Positions 11,158-20,525 of a stretch of 64,000 bases of DNA are shown in pieces. Under the pieces are notes generated by a model. That model made no database searches and was not told the origin of the DNA. It saw only the letters and a list, made by a program, of their open reading frames with translations. A program made the translations under genes and the position numbers. Location of the stretch: contig NC_013174.1 in assembly GCF_000024065.1 (NCBI RefSeq), positions 1-64,000 on the forward strand. Direction: 5' to 3'. Numbering within the stretch: position 1 is the stretch's first letter; each line of letters begins with the position of its first letter. The stretch comes from Jonesia denitrificans DSM 20603 (GTDB lineage Bacteria; Actinomycetota; Actinomycetes; Actinomycetales; Cellulomonadaceae).

Positions 11158-11277
11158 ATGAAGAAGTTCATCCTAGTCGTCTTAGCGGCTGCAGCTGGTT
11201 ACGCAATTTGGCGTCAAGTAGCTGCAGATAACGGACAGCGCGATCTTTGGTCGGAGGTTACCGACACGGTAGACTAA
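11158..11277 (+). CDS. DLW-39 family small protein
   Basis: A 39-residue protein between tRNA-Ile and tRNA-Ala. It starts MKKFILVVLAAAAGYAIWR (one membrane segment) and continues into a short charged tail containing the DLW motif (residues 29-31). Length, motif and position match the actinobacterial DLW-39 family of unknown function. A GGAGGGG ribosome-binding site lies just before ATG 11158. It is too short for most gene finders. Confidence 0.9.
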   Translation: MKKFILVVLAAAAGYAIWRQVAADNGQRDLWSEVTDTVD

Positions 11278-11293
11278 GTCCACCACGTGTTTG

Positions 11294-11366
11294 GGGCTAT
11301 GGCGCAATTGGTAGCGCACCTGCTTTGCAAGCAGGGGGTTACGGGTTCGAGTCCCGTTAGCTCCAC
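11294..11366 (+). tRNA. tRNA-Ala (TGC anticodon)
   Basis: 73-nt cloverleaf. Acceptor GGGGCTA (11294-11300) pairs with TAGCTCC (11359-11365). The anticodon stem CCTGC/GCAGG encloses TTTGCAA, anticodon TGC. The T-arm is GGGTTCGAGTCCC. No CCA is encoded. Confidence 0.96.
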
Positions 11367-11372
11367 AGTGAT

Positions 11373-11408
11373 GAAAGCCCCCCGAACGAAAGTTCGGGGG
11401 CTTTCTTT
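11373..11408 (+). terminator. Terminator after tRNA-Ala
   Basis: Stem GAAAGCCCCCCGAAC with its near-perfect complement GTTCGGGGGCTTTC (one bulged C) and a GAAA loop, followed by TTT. It ends the tRNA-Ile/DLW-39/tRNA-Ala transcript. Confidence 0.85.
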
Positions 11409-11426
11409 GTGTGAGGGGTCATGATT

Positions 11427-11915
11427 CTATCGGCATGGAATGGTTTCAGTGGGGACCTGCAAATCAAATCCGATGAGGATTTTTTCGGTCTGACCTAAGC
11501 TGTCGACCAATTCTGAAGAACCAAGAATGTTGGTCTCTTCCGGTCCCCACGTGATTGACGCAATATCTGAGCTTCCAAATACACCTTCTGGGCCAGACCA
11601 GGACACCTCATGTGCTGCTTGTCCTGCAATCATCTGCTTATACACGTCAATCTGGATCCGTTGACCATCATGTTCTCCCAGACCTTGGAGTTCCAGCTCA
11701 CGCTCAATAGTGCCATCGTTCAATGGCTCACACCGGCGCATGTCAGTGATCGCGTAGGTGGTGAAGTCATTGATTCTCACGGTGCCCAGAATGGTTCCCA
11801 CGCCTGTTTGTGAGTCGTCATCAGGTGTTGAGGTGTCCGTCTGTGCGTCAGATCGGAGCCATAGTAAGAAACTGGCTATACAGGCGAGGTCTGTTGTTTC
11901 TGGAGGACCTTGCAA
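11427..11915 (-). CDS. Hypothetical protein, possibly membrane-anchored, 5' end unclear
   Basis: The minus-strand frame encodes about 162 residues if read from TTG 11915. It begins with a hydrophobic patch (LACIASFLLWL), then a Ser/Thr/Asp-rich linker, then a globular part ending with FDLQVPTETIPCR. I do not recognise the family. No ATG or convincing ribosome-binding site exists near the start, and the frame runs on upstream through sequence shared with the opposite-strand ATPase gene. The N-terminus may therefore be lost or the start may lie elsewhere (for example the GTG of VGTILGTV). Confidence 0.4.
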   Translation of the reverse strand: MQGPPETTDLACIASFLLWLRSDAQTDTSTPDDDSQTGVGTILGTVRINDFTTYAITDMRRCEPLNDGTIERELELQGLGEHDGQRIQIDVYKQMIAGQAAHEVSWSGPEGVFGSSDIASITWGPEETNILGSSELVDSLGQTEKILIGFDLQVPTETIPCR

Positions 11916-11937
11916 CGTTCGGCGAGGATGCAGATAC

Positions 11938-12816
11938 GTGGATGAAGAAACGTCATCACTCAGGACAGTCAGACGCCTCGCCGAGTCTGTGCAACAAAGG
12001 CATTCCGCGATCCTGACCGGTCCAGCAGGAAGTGGAAAAACATATGTGATTCGACAACTCAACACAGTCCTCGCCGCGCAGTATTCGCGTGTCGCGTTCA
12101 TTGTGGGGACCAACGCCGGTTCCCAGGTACCACTTGGTGCATTTGCTGGTGTGCAGGGCATACCTGAGGTCCCCTTACATTCACCGGCGACAGTGGTTGA
12201 CGCGTTTGCTCGTCACCGTTCTGAGACTGTGGTGATTGTGGACAATGTTGATCTGCTTGATGACGCTTCACTCTATGTCGTGACTCAACTCATCACGACA
12301 ACACAGATGCCCACAATACTGACTGTTCGTGACCTTGGTGTCGCACCTCAGAGTGTGCGTGACCTCTATGACAGCGGTGATCTGGCAGAGTTCCCTCTCG
12401 CACCGTTAGCTGAGCCGGAAGCCGTCTGTCTCCTCCGCGATCTCGTTGGTGGAGAACTCACACCCCGCGCACAAGCCCAGATCCTTGCAGCAGGGGAAGG
12501 GAACCCGATGCGCTTGCGTGAGATCGTGCGTGGATCACAGGATGATGCGCGCTTAGTGCAGACCCCGCATGGGTGGGACCTCATCGGTCCCCCGTCTCCA
12601 ACCCAACGGTTAGCGGGGCTTATGGCTGAACGGTTCCGGCACCTCACAGACAGTGCCATGGAAGCGGCCACACTTGTTGCCCTTGTTGGTGAATGTCCGA
12701 TCTCGGCCCTGAACGAGGCTGACCGTCACGCATTGGCTCAGGCACACATCATTGATGTCACAGAATGCGGATGGGTGGAGTCCACGCTAGACGTAGTTGT
12801 CGCAGTGAAGGAATAG
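11938..12816 (+). CDS. P-loop ATPase, LuxR/MalT-type N-terminal half (truncated)
   Basis: About 292 residues from GTG 11938. It has a Walker A motif GPAGSGKT near residue 30, a Walker B-like VVIVDNVD near 100, and a STAND/LuxR-type layout (ENGNPMRLREI-like motif near 195, here AAGEGNPMRLREIV). Full-length relatives are 700-900 residues with a C-terminal HTH. Here the frame stops soon after the ATPase core, so the regulator is probably truncated. The start is uncertain. It converges with the xylanase gene 50 bp downstream, with no missing half visible. Confidence 0.5.
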   Translation: MDEETSSLRTVRRLAESVQQRHSAILTGPAGSGKTYVIRQLNTVLAAQYSRVAFIVGTNAGSQVPLGAFAGVQGIPEVPLHSPATVVDAFARHRSETVVIVDNVDLLDDASLYVVTQLITTTQMPTILTVRDLGVAPQSVRDLYDSGDLAEFPLAPLAEPEAVCLLRDLVGGELTPRAQAQILAAGEGNPMRLREIVRGSQDDARLVQTPHGWDLIGPPSPTQRLAGLMAERFRHLTDSAMEAATLVALVGECPISALNEADRHALAQAHIIDVTECGWVESTLDVVVAVKE

Positions 12817-12868
12817 CCAAAAAACTACTAACGATGCGTGCTACGGCATACCTGTCAGCGAAGCGACG

Positions 12869-14122
12869 TCACTCTCCCACGGTGACAGTAACGGGGTCGT
12901 GTGTTCCTGCAGGCAGGGTCACATCGGTTGTTCCGTGGGGGGTGGTGATGCGGTAGGTACCCGCGAAACCGGTGATGTCCACTCCCCCATCGGTGGACGT
13001 GTGCTGGGTGGTGGTTGGGGTCGTCCATTGCCGGGTGATGAGGTCATGGATTGCGTCATACCCAGGTTTTGCGGTGCCGTCTTTACGCAGGAGGCCGCAA
13101 GGGGCGCCAAGCCATGCCCCATGGTCGGTGATGCCCCAGTACGTTAATGATTCGGTGGCTGGGTGTGAGAACACTGCTGTGTAGTGGTCGATGAGGTTTT
13201 GTGCTTGACGGGCTTCGCCTTCTGGTGTGGTGGGCCAGTCATCGACCACGTAGTCGTTGAGGTCAACGATGTGTGGTGGCATGAGATCCCCGGAGACCAG
13301 TGTGGTTTCGGTGAGTTGGAGGGGTAACCCAAAACGGGAGAACCGTTCCATGCGGTCCCAGATCTCTTCTGCTCCACGGAATCCTTGGTGCATGTGTGTT
13401 TGCAACCCAATAGCGTCAATGCGGATCCCGGCTGCGAGACAGTCTTCGATGAGGTGCTCGTAGTCTTCGCTGAGGTCAAAGTCGTTAAGAACAAAACGCC
13501 CATTCGGGTTCGCTGCTTGTGCTGTGTCGAAGGCAAGACGCACCATCTCGACTCGCCCCTTTTTCTGGGCAAGGCGAGTGACGGCATTATCCTCGGCGGT
13601 GAACACGGGAAGGATCACCACTTCGTTGATGGCGTCCCACAGGTCAATGACTCCAGCGAACTGGGTGACGTCGCGGGTGATGCGATCACGGATGGTGGAT
13701 TCTACGGTGGCGTCGTCGAGGTCCATCAGCCACTGTGGGGCGAGTGTATGCCATAGCAGTGGGTGGCCTTTGACGGTGACCCCTTTCTCGGTGAACCACC
13801 GTGCCGTGGCCATGAGGCGTTCAGTTTCTGGGTGACCGGGTGCGGGCTCGAAGTGGCGCCAGTAGAACGGCAATGTGGCCATGTTGAACACGTCAAGCCA
13901 TTTGGTGGCGAGAGCGTCCATGTCGTTGGTGGGGACGTGGTTGGAACGTTCCACAGCTCCGGTGGGTGGGCCGGCGATCCAGTCCACAAATTCAAAGCCG
14001 ATGTTTCCGAACCCGAAGGCGTGTTGGGTGTGTTCGATGGTGATGTCGGTGTTGGTGAGTGGGGCGTTTCCTTGGCGGAGGAGGACGCGCGTGTTGGTGT
14101 GACGGTGATCAAAGTGACTCAT
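12869..14122 (-). CDS. Glycoside hydrolase family 10 endo-1,4-beta-xylanase, intracellular type
   Basis: A 417-residue GH10 enzyme that cleaves beta-1,4 bonds of xylan or xylo-oligosaccharides by a retaining mechanism. Visible motifs are KGHPLLWH (118-125), the acid/base Glu167 in DLWDAINE and the nucleophile Glu272 in LQLTETT. There is no signal peptide and no carbohydrate-binding module, so it should act on imported oligosaccharides in the cytoplasm. A short extra C-terminal stretch (from about 375) follows the barrel and contains a small beta-rich segment. No xylose transport or regulator gene is adjacent. Confidence 0.9.
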   Translation of the reverse strand: MSHFDHRHTNTRVLLRQGNAPLTNTDITIEHTQHAFGFGNIGFEFVDWIAGPPTGAVERSNHVPTNDMDALATKWLDVFNMATLPFYWRHFEPAPGHPETERLMATARWFTEKGVTVKGHPLLWHTLAPQWLMDLDDATVESTIRDRITRDVTQFAGVIDLWDAINEVVILPVFTAEDNAVTRLAQKKGRVEMVRLAFDTAQAANPNGRFVLNDFDLSEDYEHLIEDCLAAGIRIDAIGLQTHMHQGFRGAEEIWDRMERFSRFGLPLQLTETTLVSGDLMPPHIVDLNDYVVDDWPTTPEGEARQAQNLIDHYTAVFSHPATESLTYWGITDHGAWLGAPCGLLRKDGTAKPGYDAIHDLITRQWTTPTTTQHTSTDGGVDITGFAGTYRITTPHGTTDVTLPAGTHDPVTVTVGE

Positions 14123-14191
14123 GTGTTCTTCTCTATCACGATGTGGTCACGATGAGGTGGTTGTCACATCGGAGTGTGCACAGTTGGGCAC

Positions 14192-15859
14192 CTAGATGCG
14201 TCCAAGTTCGCGTCGGTTCCACCCGACAAGCCCAACAAGTATGCCCGCGATCCCCAGGGCGGTCAGCCACATGATGGGGGTCCAGTTCACGGGTTCCACC
14301 GGGTAGGCGGCAAGGTGATGGAAGGGGTTAAGGTTGCGCGCCCAGGTGGGGAGGTCAAGAAGTTGCCCGAAGGAGGACAGGGCCACGGAGTACCCGATGA
14401 CGGTCCAGGCAACGGGGTTTGCTGCTCGGGGAAACCAGCCAAGGAACATGGTGGTGAGTCCAATGAGCGCGAGTGCGGCGGGCAGTTGGTGGATGCTGGC
14501 GGTGACGAGGGTGCCGATCAGTCCGGTGGGTGGGGTGGTGAGGGTCGCTGCTGAGGTGGCGGCCATGGCCAGGCCGACAAGGATGAGGATGAGGACGGTT
14601 GCGGCAACGGTGATGGTGATCGCACTGATGAGGTAGGTGGTGCGGTGGGTGGGGGTGGACAGGATGAGTTCGGTGCGTCCCGATGTTTCTTCAGCCCGTG
14701 TGTGAGTGAGCGCGCTGATGGCGGCGGCGGTGGTGAACACGGCCATGAACAGAGCCATGTAGGCGAAGTAGCCGTTGAGGAGGTCGTCTCCGGTGAAGAT
14801 CACAGCGAATTCGTCGGGGAGGTCGTCGGCGGCGGTGACCATGGCGTTGGCGAATCCGCCATACATGAGCGAGGTGAGAATGAGTGCGATACCCCATCCG
14901 CGCAGGGTTCCGCGTTGGGTGCGGAAGGCGAACCCAAGAGGTGTACCAAGGGTTGGGTGGGCGTGGGCGCGGCCGAGCCGTCCGGGCAGGAGACCGGCGT
15001 TGAGGTCACGCCGGGTGGAGAGGGCGTATCCCACCGCGATGAATACTGCACCTCCCACAAGAAGAAGTGTGAGAGGCCAGGCACGGTCAAGGACGTAGGG
15101 TGCTGTTTGCTGTGCCCAGGCCAGTGGAGAGCCCCAGGATAGTGCGGTTCCGCCGGTTGCTCCCATGTCTCCACCCATGCGGATGAGGTAGGCGGTGGCG
15201 AGGACTGCTCCGGCGATTGCGTTGGCGCTACGGGAACTCGTGGTGAGTTGGGCGGTGGTGGTGCTGAGTCCGGCGAAGAACCATCCTGTTGCTGCCGCAC
15301 CGATTGCGATGAGGACGCTTCCGGTGGTGGCGTATCCGGCAGCGACTGCTCCTGTGTAGATGAGGATACTTGTCAGGGTGGTTGCACACACGGTGATGAT
15401 GAGTGCCGCTGTGAGGGGGGCGTGGCGGCCAAGGACATTGGCGCGAAGAAGTTCGGATCGGCCTGCTTGTTCGTCGGCGCGGGTGTGCCGGGTCACGGTG
15501 AAGATTGCCATGAGCGCGACGAGGATAAGAACGAACAGGACGTACCCGGCAGAGTAGAAGCGTTCGTGGGTGGGGGTGTCCATCCCGTATCCAGGCCCGG
15601 TCATCATGCGCCCAACGGGGTCGGCAAACATGACGGTGAGGCTGATGAGTTCCGTGGTGTCTTCGGCAATGACCTTGATGGCGTTCGCGAAGTACATGTT
15701 GAGCACGGCCACCCCGATGATCCAGGCGGGGGTGCGGATCTGGTCGCGACGGATCATTGCCCGGAGAAGTTGGAGCGTTCCAGTGAAAGCGTGGGAGCTT
15801 TGGTCTGCAGTGATCGCCGATGCGCTGCTGCCGTTTGGGCGAGTAGGTGCGGTAGTCAT
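14192..15859 (-). CDS. ABC-2 type exporter permease
   Basis: A 555-residue integral membrane protein with many hydrophobic segments in two similar halves, each with an ABC-2-like pattern including HTRADEQAGRSELLRANVLGRH and HTRAEETSGRTELILSTPTHR. That duplicated motif (HTRxxExxGRxEL) is typical of the large permeases annotated as polyketide/antibiotic exporters. ATG 15859 overlaps the stop of the upstream ATPase gene (ATGA), so the two form one operon and one transporter. The substrate is unknown; drug or lipid export is likely. Confidence 0.85.
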   Translation of the reverse strand: MTTAPTRPNGSSASAITADQSSHAFTGTLQLLRAMIRRDQIRTPAWIIGVAVLNMYFANAIKVIAEDTTELISLTVMFADPVGRMMTGPGYGMDTPTHERFYSAGYVLFVLILVALMAIFTVTRHTRADEQAGRSELLRANVLGRHAPLTAALIITVCATTLTSILIYTGAVAAGYATTGSVLIAIGAAATGWFFAGLSTTTAQLTTSSRSANAIAGAVLATAYLIRMGGDMGATGGTALSWGSPLAWAQQTAPYVLDRAWPLTLLLVGGAVFIAVGYALSTRRDLNAGLLPGRLGRAHAHPTLGTPLGFAFRTQRGTLRGWGIALILTSLMYGGFANAMVTAADDLPDEFAVIFTGDDLLNGYFAYMALFMAVFTTAAAISALTHTRAEETSGRTELILSTPTHRTTYLISAITITVAATVLILILVGLAMAATSAATLTTPPTGLIGTLVTASIHQLPAALALIGLTTMFLGWFPRAANPVAWTVIGYSVALSSFGQLLDLPTWARNLNPFHHLAAYPVEPVNWTPIMWLTALGIAGILVGLVGWNRRELGRI

Positions 15860-16758
15860 GGGGTCACCTGGGTGTCGTTGTAGTGGCGCATGAGGAGCTG
15901 TTCGAGGGTTGGTGGGTGAGCGGTCAACGAGCGGATGCCGAGGTTCGAAAGGTGGGTCATGACTTCTGACATGTGTGCCCCGTCCACACTGAAGGTGGTG
16001 CGTGGGCCTTGCGTGTGAACGTCATGCACACCAGGGAGAGCCGCAAGAGTGTCAGGTGGGGTGGTTGTGTCCACGGTGACGGTGGTGCGGGTCATGTGCC
16101 GCATGTCAGCGAGGGTGCCAGAGTCCACGATGGTGCCGTGACGGATAATAGAGACACGATCCGAGAGGGCTTCGACTTGCGCCAGGATGTGGCTGGAAAG
16201 TAACACGGTGCACCCGGTGTGTGCCGCATCGCGAATGACTTGCTGGAACTCGTGTTCCATGAGCGGGTCAAGGCCAGCGGTTGGTTCATCAAGGAGGAGG
16301 AGGTCAACGTCAGCGGCCAGCGCGGCAATGAGCGCCACCTTTTGCCGGTTCCCTTTGGAGTAGGTGCGGGTCTTTTTGCGTGGGTCAAGGGAGAACCGTT
16401 CAATCAGTTCGTCGCGGCGTGCAGTGTTGATGGGGCCACGTAACCGCAGCAGCATGTCGATGATTTCCCCACCGGTGAGGGTAGGCCACAAGTCCACATC
16501 ACCGGGAACGTAAGCCATACGCCGGTGAAGTGCGACCGCGTCACGCCACGGGTCCCCACCAAACATGCGCACCTCACCCTCATCAGGGCGAAGTATCCCC
16601 AACAGGATGCGCATCGTTGTGGACTTCCCGGCCCCATTGGGGCCCAGGAACCCGTGCACCTCCCCCGGGGCTAACGTCAACGACAGGTGGTCGAGTGCGC
16701 GAACGGGGCCGAAAGTTTTTGTCACGTTGGACAATGACAGAACATCAGTGTCAGTCAT
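15856..16758 (-). CDS. ABC transporter ATP-binding protein
   Basis: A 300-residue ATPase of the DrrA/CcmA type. Walker A is GPNGAGKST near residue 40, a signature-like YSKGNRQKVALIAAL comes next, and Walker B is LLLLDEPTAGLDP, with a C-terminal regulatory extension of about 80 residues. It powers the permease translated from the overlapping downstream gene. The usual LSGG signature is replaced by YSKG, which is common in this subfamily. No regulator lies next to the operon. Confidence 0.9.
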   Translation of the reverse strand: MTDTDVLSLSNVTKTFGPVRALDHLSLTLAPGEVHGFLGPNGAGKSTTMRILLGILRPDEGEVRMFGGDPWRDAVALHRRMAYVPGDVDLWPTLTGGEIIDMLLRLRGPINTARRDELIERFSLDPRKKTRTYSKGNRQKVALIAALAADVDLLLLDEPTAGLDPLMEHEFQQVIRDAAHTGCTVLLSSHILAQVEALSDRVSIIRHGTIVDSGTLADMRHMTRTTVTVDTTTPPDTLAALPGVHDVHTQGPRTTFSVDGAHMSEVMTHLSNLGIRSLTAHPPTLEQLLMRHYNDTQVTP

Positions 16759-16988
16759 CAGTGTTCCTTTGGTGTGGGCGTGTCAGCCCTAGTTGAACAG
16801 GCGTTCAGTACCTCTTACTGTGACGCTAGAACCGTGTGGGCGCCCGGTCAACAGGATTGAACGGGTACGTGCCCGTGTTCAGCGCAGACAACGTCACTGT
16901 CAGTGCCGACCGCTACACTGGCGCAAGAGATCAACCCCCACGTCCACGCTGTGCGCGACACCGTGGACACACGAGTTTGGAGTTCCCC

Positions 16989-18386
16989 GTGGATGTCCTC
17001 ATCCTTGTCCTTGTGATCGCCAGCATTGTGCTAGGTGTCGTCAACCTTGTTGCGGTGCGTGCAGGGTCACACGACACCGGATTATCGATGCAGGAACTCG
17101 AGTCAATCCGCATGGCGGCAGCAGCAGGTAATGGCGACATCCGCCAGGATTTGTCGGTCCAACGCACCGAACTTTCTCAAACACTTGCTCACCAGGACGC
17201 AGCCCGCACCCAGGCGCAAACGCGGTTCCGTGAAGACGTGGAACGCCAACTCGACGAGTTCGCGCAACGCAACGCGCTCGCGTTGGAAAAAATTCAGGCA
17301 GCTGTTGGGGAACGGTTGCAGCTGTCGTTGAGTGAGTCTCGGGACCGGACGACGAAGGTTCTCCAGGAGCTTGCGGAACGCAATGCGGTGTCTCACCGCG
17401 AGTTGCAGCAGGTACTTCGTGAGGAGTTGGAGAAACTACGGGCTGGTAATGAAGCGAAACTCGAAAAGATGCGGGAAACCGTTGATGAAAAACTCCAAGG
17501 TACGTTGGAAAAACGGTTGGGTGATTCGTTTGCGATCGTGTCGCAACGTCTCGAAGAGGTCCACAAAGGGTTGGGCGAAATGCAGAATCTCGCTTCTGAC
17601 GTGGGCGGGCTGAAGCGTGTTCTCACCAACGTGAAAAACCGTGGTGGCTGGGGTGAAGTTCAGTTATCTCGGCAGTTGGAGGATTTCCTCACCCGGGAAC
17701 AGTACGCGGAGAACATCATTATCAAGGAGCACAGCCAAGAATCTGTGGAGTTCGCGGTGAAAATGCCGGGCCGTGACCCAGAGGGCTCTGAGGTGTATTT
17801 GCCTATTGACTCCAAGTTCCCCCAGGAAGACTACGAACGGCTCTTGGAAGCCCAAGAACTTGGGGATCGTGCTGCGATTGATGCCAGCGCAAAAGCGTTG
17901 GAACGCGCTGTTGTTGAGCAGGCAAAGAAGATCAGCGACAAGTACATTTCCCCGCCGCGGAGCACGGATTTTGCCATCATGTACTTGCCTACGGAAGGTC
18001 TTTTCGCTGAGGTTGTGCGCCGACCTGGGCTGGCGAGTCGCCTCCAAAACGACCACCGTGTCCTCATCACTGGCCCAACGACGTTGATGTCGTTGTTGAA
18101 CTCTTTGCAGTTGGGGTTCCGCACTCTTGCCATTGAGAAGCGTTCCTCTGAGGTGTGGCAAATCTTGGGTGCAGCGAAAGCTGAGTTCCGTAAGTACGGG
18201 GACGTGTGGGAGAAGTTGGGGAAACAGTTGGCAACAACTCAACGCACTGTGGAGGAAGCAGGGCGGCGCACCCGAGCTGTGGAACGACGACTTCGCACCA
18301 TCGAAACCACCGAAATCGAATCTGCGGACACCGACGTCAACGACATTCTTGCGCTACCGGGTGGGGAAGACTCCGACGATGAGTAG
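16989..18386 (+). CDS. rmuC: DNA recombination protein RmuC
   Basis: RmuC limits recombination at inverted repeats and is predicted to be a nuclease. The 465-residue protein has one N-terminal membrane segment (about 3-22), a long Glu/Arg/Gln-rich coiled coil (about 35-200), and the RmuC nuclease-like domain (about 205-420) with GGWGEVQLSRQLED, LPIDSKFPQEDYERLLEA and MYLPTEGLF. I chose GTG 16989, preceded by GGAG, because it places the membrane anchor at the N-terminus. The frame is open for another 51 codons upstream. Confidence 0.93.
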   Translation: MDVLILVLVIASIVLGVVNLVAVRAGSHDTGLSMQELESIRMAAAAGNGDIRQDLSVQRTELSQTLAHQDAARTQAQTRFREDVERQLDEFAQRNALALEKIQAAVGERLQLSLSESRDRTTKVLQELAERNAVSHRELQQVLREELEKLRAGNEAKLEKMRETVDEKLQGTLEKRLGDSFAIVSQRLEEVHKGLGEMQNLASDVGGLKRVLTNVKNRGGWGEVQLSRQLEDFLTREQYAENIIIKEHSQESVEFAVKMPGRDPEGSEVYLPIDSKFPQEDYERLLEAQELGDRAAIDASAKALERAVVEQAKKISDKYISPPRSTDFAIMYLPTEGLFAEVVRRPGLASRLQNDHRVLITGPTTLMSLLNSLQLGFRTLAIEKRSSEVWQILGAAKAEFRKYGDVWEKLGKQLATTQRTVEEAGRRTRAVERRLRTIETTEIESADTDVNDILALPGGEDSDDE

Positions 18387-18454
18387 AGCTTCGACCGGGA
18401 TCTGCTGGTCGTTCAGAGAGTGCAACTCGTCTCAATGATGTGGTGATGCACGAT

Positions 18455-18481
18455 CACGAACCTGAGAGGTCAGGGTTCGTG
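18455..18481. terminator. Hairpin between convergent rmuC and the lipoprotein gene
   Basis: CACGAACCTGA (from 18455) and its complement ending at 18481, with one extra G, form a stem with a tiny loop. It overlaps the stop codon of the minus-strand lipoprotein gene. There is no T-run, so its role as a bidirectional terminator is inferred. Confidence 0.45.
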
Positions 18482-19663
18482 GAGTGTGGTCACGAGAGTG
18501 TAGGTGTCGTAGTCGGTGAGAACGCCGGCCCCTGTGGCTGACATGGTCACCGGAACGAGGATTGTTCCGTTCCCTCCCGGCGGATATGCCTCAGCAACAT
18601 CACCGGTCAGGGCGTTGTGCGCGCGGATCAGTGCGCCCTCACGCACATACACCATGACGCCACCGGCTGCGGTGATCTGTGGTGGTGCCTGTGAACTTGT
18701 GTCACCAGACCCTAACGGCAACTCCCGTGGAATTGACCAGAGTGTGGCCCCAGATTCATCAACCCCGGAGGTGGACTCGTCATCGAGGACCACAAGGGTG
18801 CCCGTTGACGGGTCTGTGCCTGCAGTGATCACATCGGAAGCGACAACATCACCGTCACGCGTATCCACCACAACTGACGTGGACTCCCCGACCACCTCAA
18901 CAAACCTTTGTCCCAGCGGTGAGTCCCCAACCTGTTGTGCACCGTGTGGGGCGGGAATCGACCAACTGCGCTCCCCTGTCTGAGAATCCCACGCCTCAAG
19001 GGTTCCGTTGTGCACTGTGAGAATCAGACCGTCTTTTTCCCCGATAACGTGTGCGTCGTCAGGCAGTGACTGTGGCCACGACACGACCTCGCCAGTGTCC
19101 GCGCGGAGTACCACCGTGTCTGACACGTCACCGGGAGCGGGTGTTCCTTGGACAGTGAAGACAACACCTAGTCCAGTGAGAGGACCAGGAACAGCAGTGG
19201 GCCCCCACACTACGTCACCAGTCGTTGCGTCAATCCCATGGGCTACGAAACCATCCTCAGTGGTTGTACACAGGACGGCAAGTGGCATGTCATCGACAGT
19301 GGTCAATGTGAACTGGCCACATTGCTGTGGCCGAGACACCTCCCACAGCGCTGTGCCCTGATGGGTGACTGCCGTGAACGTGACCTGCTGACCAGTTGTC
19401 TGAGTTCCCACAAACACGCCGTCACGTTCCTGAGGGGCGCCATCCCACGGAACCGTCACAGCCGTCAGTTCCTCAAACTGGTACGGAATCTGTGTACCAC
19501 GAAGATCCGCTGCCGGAAGGTCCCCTTCCACAACAGACGGTGCCACCACAGCCGGTGGTGCGGTCGTCGGTGACTCAGCGGGCGCATCGGCAGGTGGTGC
19601 TCCCCCACACGCAGCCACCAGCACGGCAACCGCACCAAGAACAACACCACGACGAACAAACAT
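18470..19663 (-). CDS. Lipoprotein with PQQ-type beta-propeller repeats
   Basis: A 397-residue secreted lipoprotein. The N-terminus MFVRRGVVLGAVAVLVAACGG carries a lipobox (LVAAC). A Pro/Ala/Thr-rich linker follows, then WD40/PQQ-like blades with recurring patterns such as GxVVWGPTAV, TGEVVSW, QTGERSW and NALTGDV. Such proteins scaffold or bind ligands at the cell surface (family level). I chose the ATG at 19663 because it begins the signal peptide; the frame is open further upstream. It lies 25 bp downstream of the ccdA-like gene and may belong to that transcript. Confidence 0.75.
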   Translation of the reverse strand: MFVRRGVVLGAVAVLVAACGGAPPADAPAESPTTAPPAVVAPSVVEGDLPAADLRGTQIPYQFEELTAVTVPWDGAPQERDGVFVGTQTTGQQVTFTAVTHQGTALWEVSRPQQCGQFTLTTVDDMPLAVLCTTTEDGFVAHGIDATTGDVVWGPTAVPGPLTGLGVVFTVQGTPAPGDVSDTVVLRADTGEVVSWPQSLPDDAHVIGEKDGLILTVHNGTLEAWDSQTGERSWSIPAPHGAQQVGDSPLGQRFVEVVGESTSVVVDTRDGDVVASDVITAGTDPSTGTLVVLDDESTSGVDESGATLWSIPRELPLGSGDTSSQAPPQITAAGGVMVYVREGALIRAHNALTGDVAEAYPPGGNGTILVPVTMSATGAGVLTDYDTYTLVTTLHEP

Positions 19664-19688
19664 CAGACCCCACAAACACACAGACGAA

Positions 19689-20516
19689 CTAACGGCGGCT
19701 TCGCTGCCGCACCCACCACACGGTGAGCGCAACACCAGCAAGCACAAGAATGACCGCAATATCAACAACTGGACCAGAGAGACCAGAAACCCACTGTTGC
19801 AAGGTCGCTTGCACCGACGTGGGTATCAGCGCGGGCATCGACACCAGGCCATTGGTGACCCAGAAAACAACACCAACAACAATAATGAGAAGCCCGGTAG
19901 CGAGCGACGTGGTGTGGAACTGCCGCCCCCACACAGTGACCGTGCGGCCACGCAACACACGGCGAGAACGATCCCCCAACCGCCTCCACACCACAGCAAG
20001 AGCCAGCAGCGGAATCACCATACCCGCGCCGTACACAGCAAGCAGCGCGCCCGATGCCACAACGGAATCCTGGACGGCAGCAAGAGTGAGAACTGCGCCC
20101 AAAATAGGGCCAGCACAAAAACCGGCCACCCCACTAGACATCCCCAACAACAGTGACCGCACCACCCCCGACCGGCGTGCGGTGAACGCCTGGAACCGGC
20201 GAAAACCAGGAAAAACGCGGGTCATATCGAACCCGCCGCCCACGATCATGACAACACCCAGCACAATCATGACCAACGACGCCACAACAATGACAGTGTC
20301 ACGGTGCGTGACAAACAAGGCTCCTACCCCGCCTGCCCCAACCCCTAATGGAACCAGAACAACGGCAAGACCCGCGTAAAACACCACACCATGAAGCCAC
20401 AACCGCTCCCCCGCCCCAACGAGTGACGAAAAAAATGCAGGGAGGAGGAGGGCACCGCACGGACTCAACAGCGCGAGGGTGCCGCCAAGAAAAGCAGCAA
20501 GAAGTCCAACATCCAT
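19689..20516 (-). CDS. CcdA-type thiol:disulfide transport membrane protein
   Basis: A 275-residue membrane protein of the DsbD/CcdA family. It passes reducing equivalents from cytoplasmic thioredoxin to extracytoplasmic thiol proteins. The two redox cysteines are visible in SPCGALLLPAF (Cys20) and GVAGFCAGPILG (near residue 133). Six hydrophobic segments are expected. It is 9 bp downstream of the DsbA-like gene, so the pair is probably an operon. With the neighbouring cueP gene it suggests redox maintenance of copper-binding cysteines rather than cytochrome c maturation, since no ccs genes are present. Confidence 0.88.
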   Translation of the reverse strand: MDVGLLAAFLGGTLALLSPCGALLLPAFFSSLVGAGERLWLHGVVFYAGLAVVLVPLGVGAGGVGALFVTHRDTVIVVASLVMIVLGVVMIVGGGFDMTRVFPGFRRFQAFTARRSGVVRSLLLGMSSGVAGFCAGPILGAVLTLAAVQDSVVASGALLAVYGAGMVIPLLALAVVWRRLGDRSRRVLRGRTVTVWGRQFHTTSLATGLLIIVVGVVFWVTNGLVSMPALIPTSVQATLQQWVSGLSGPVVDIAVILVLAGVALTVWWVRQRSRR

Positions 20517-20525
20517 GCGGAAGGC

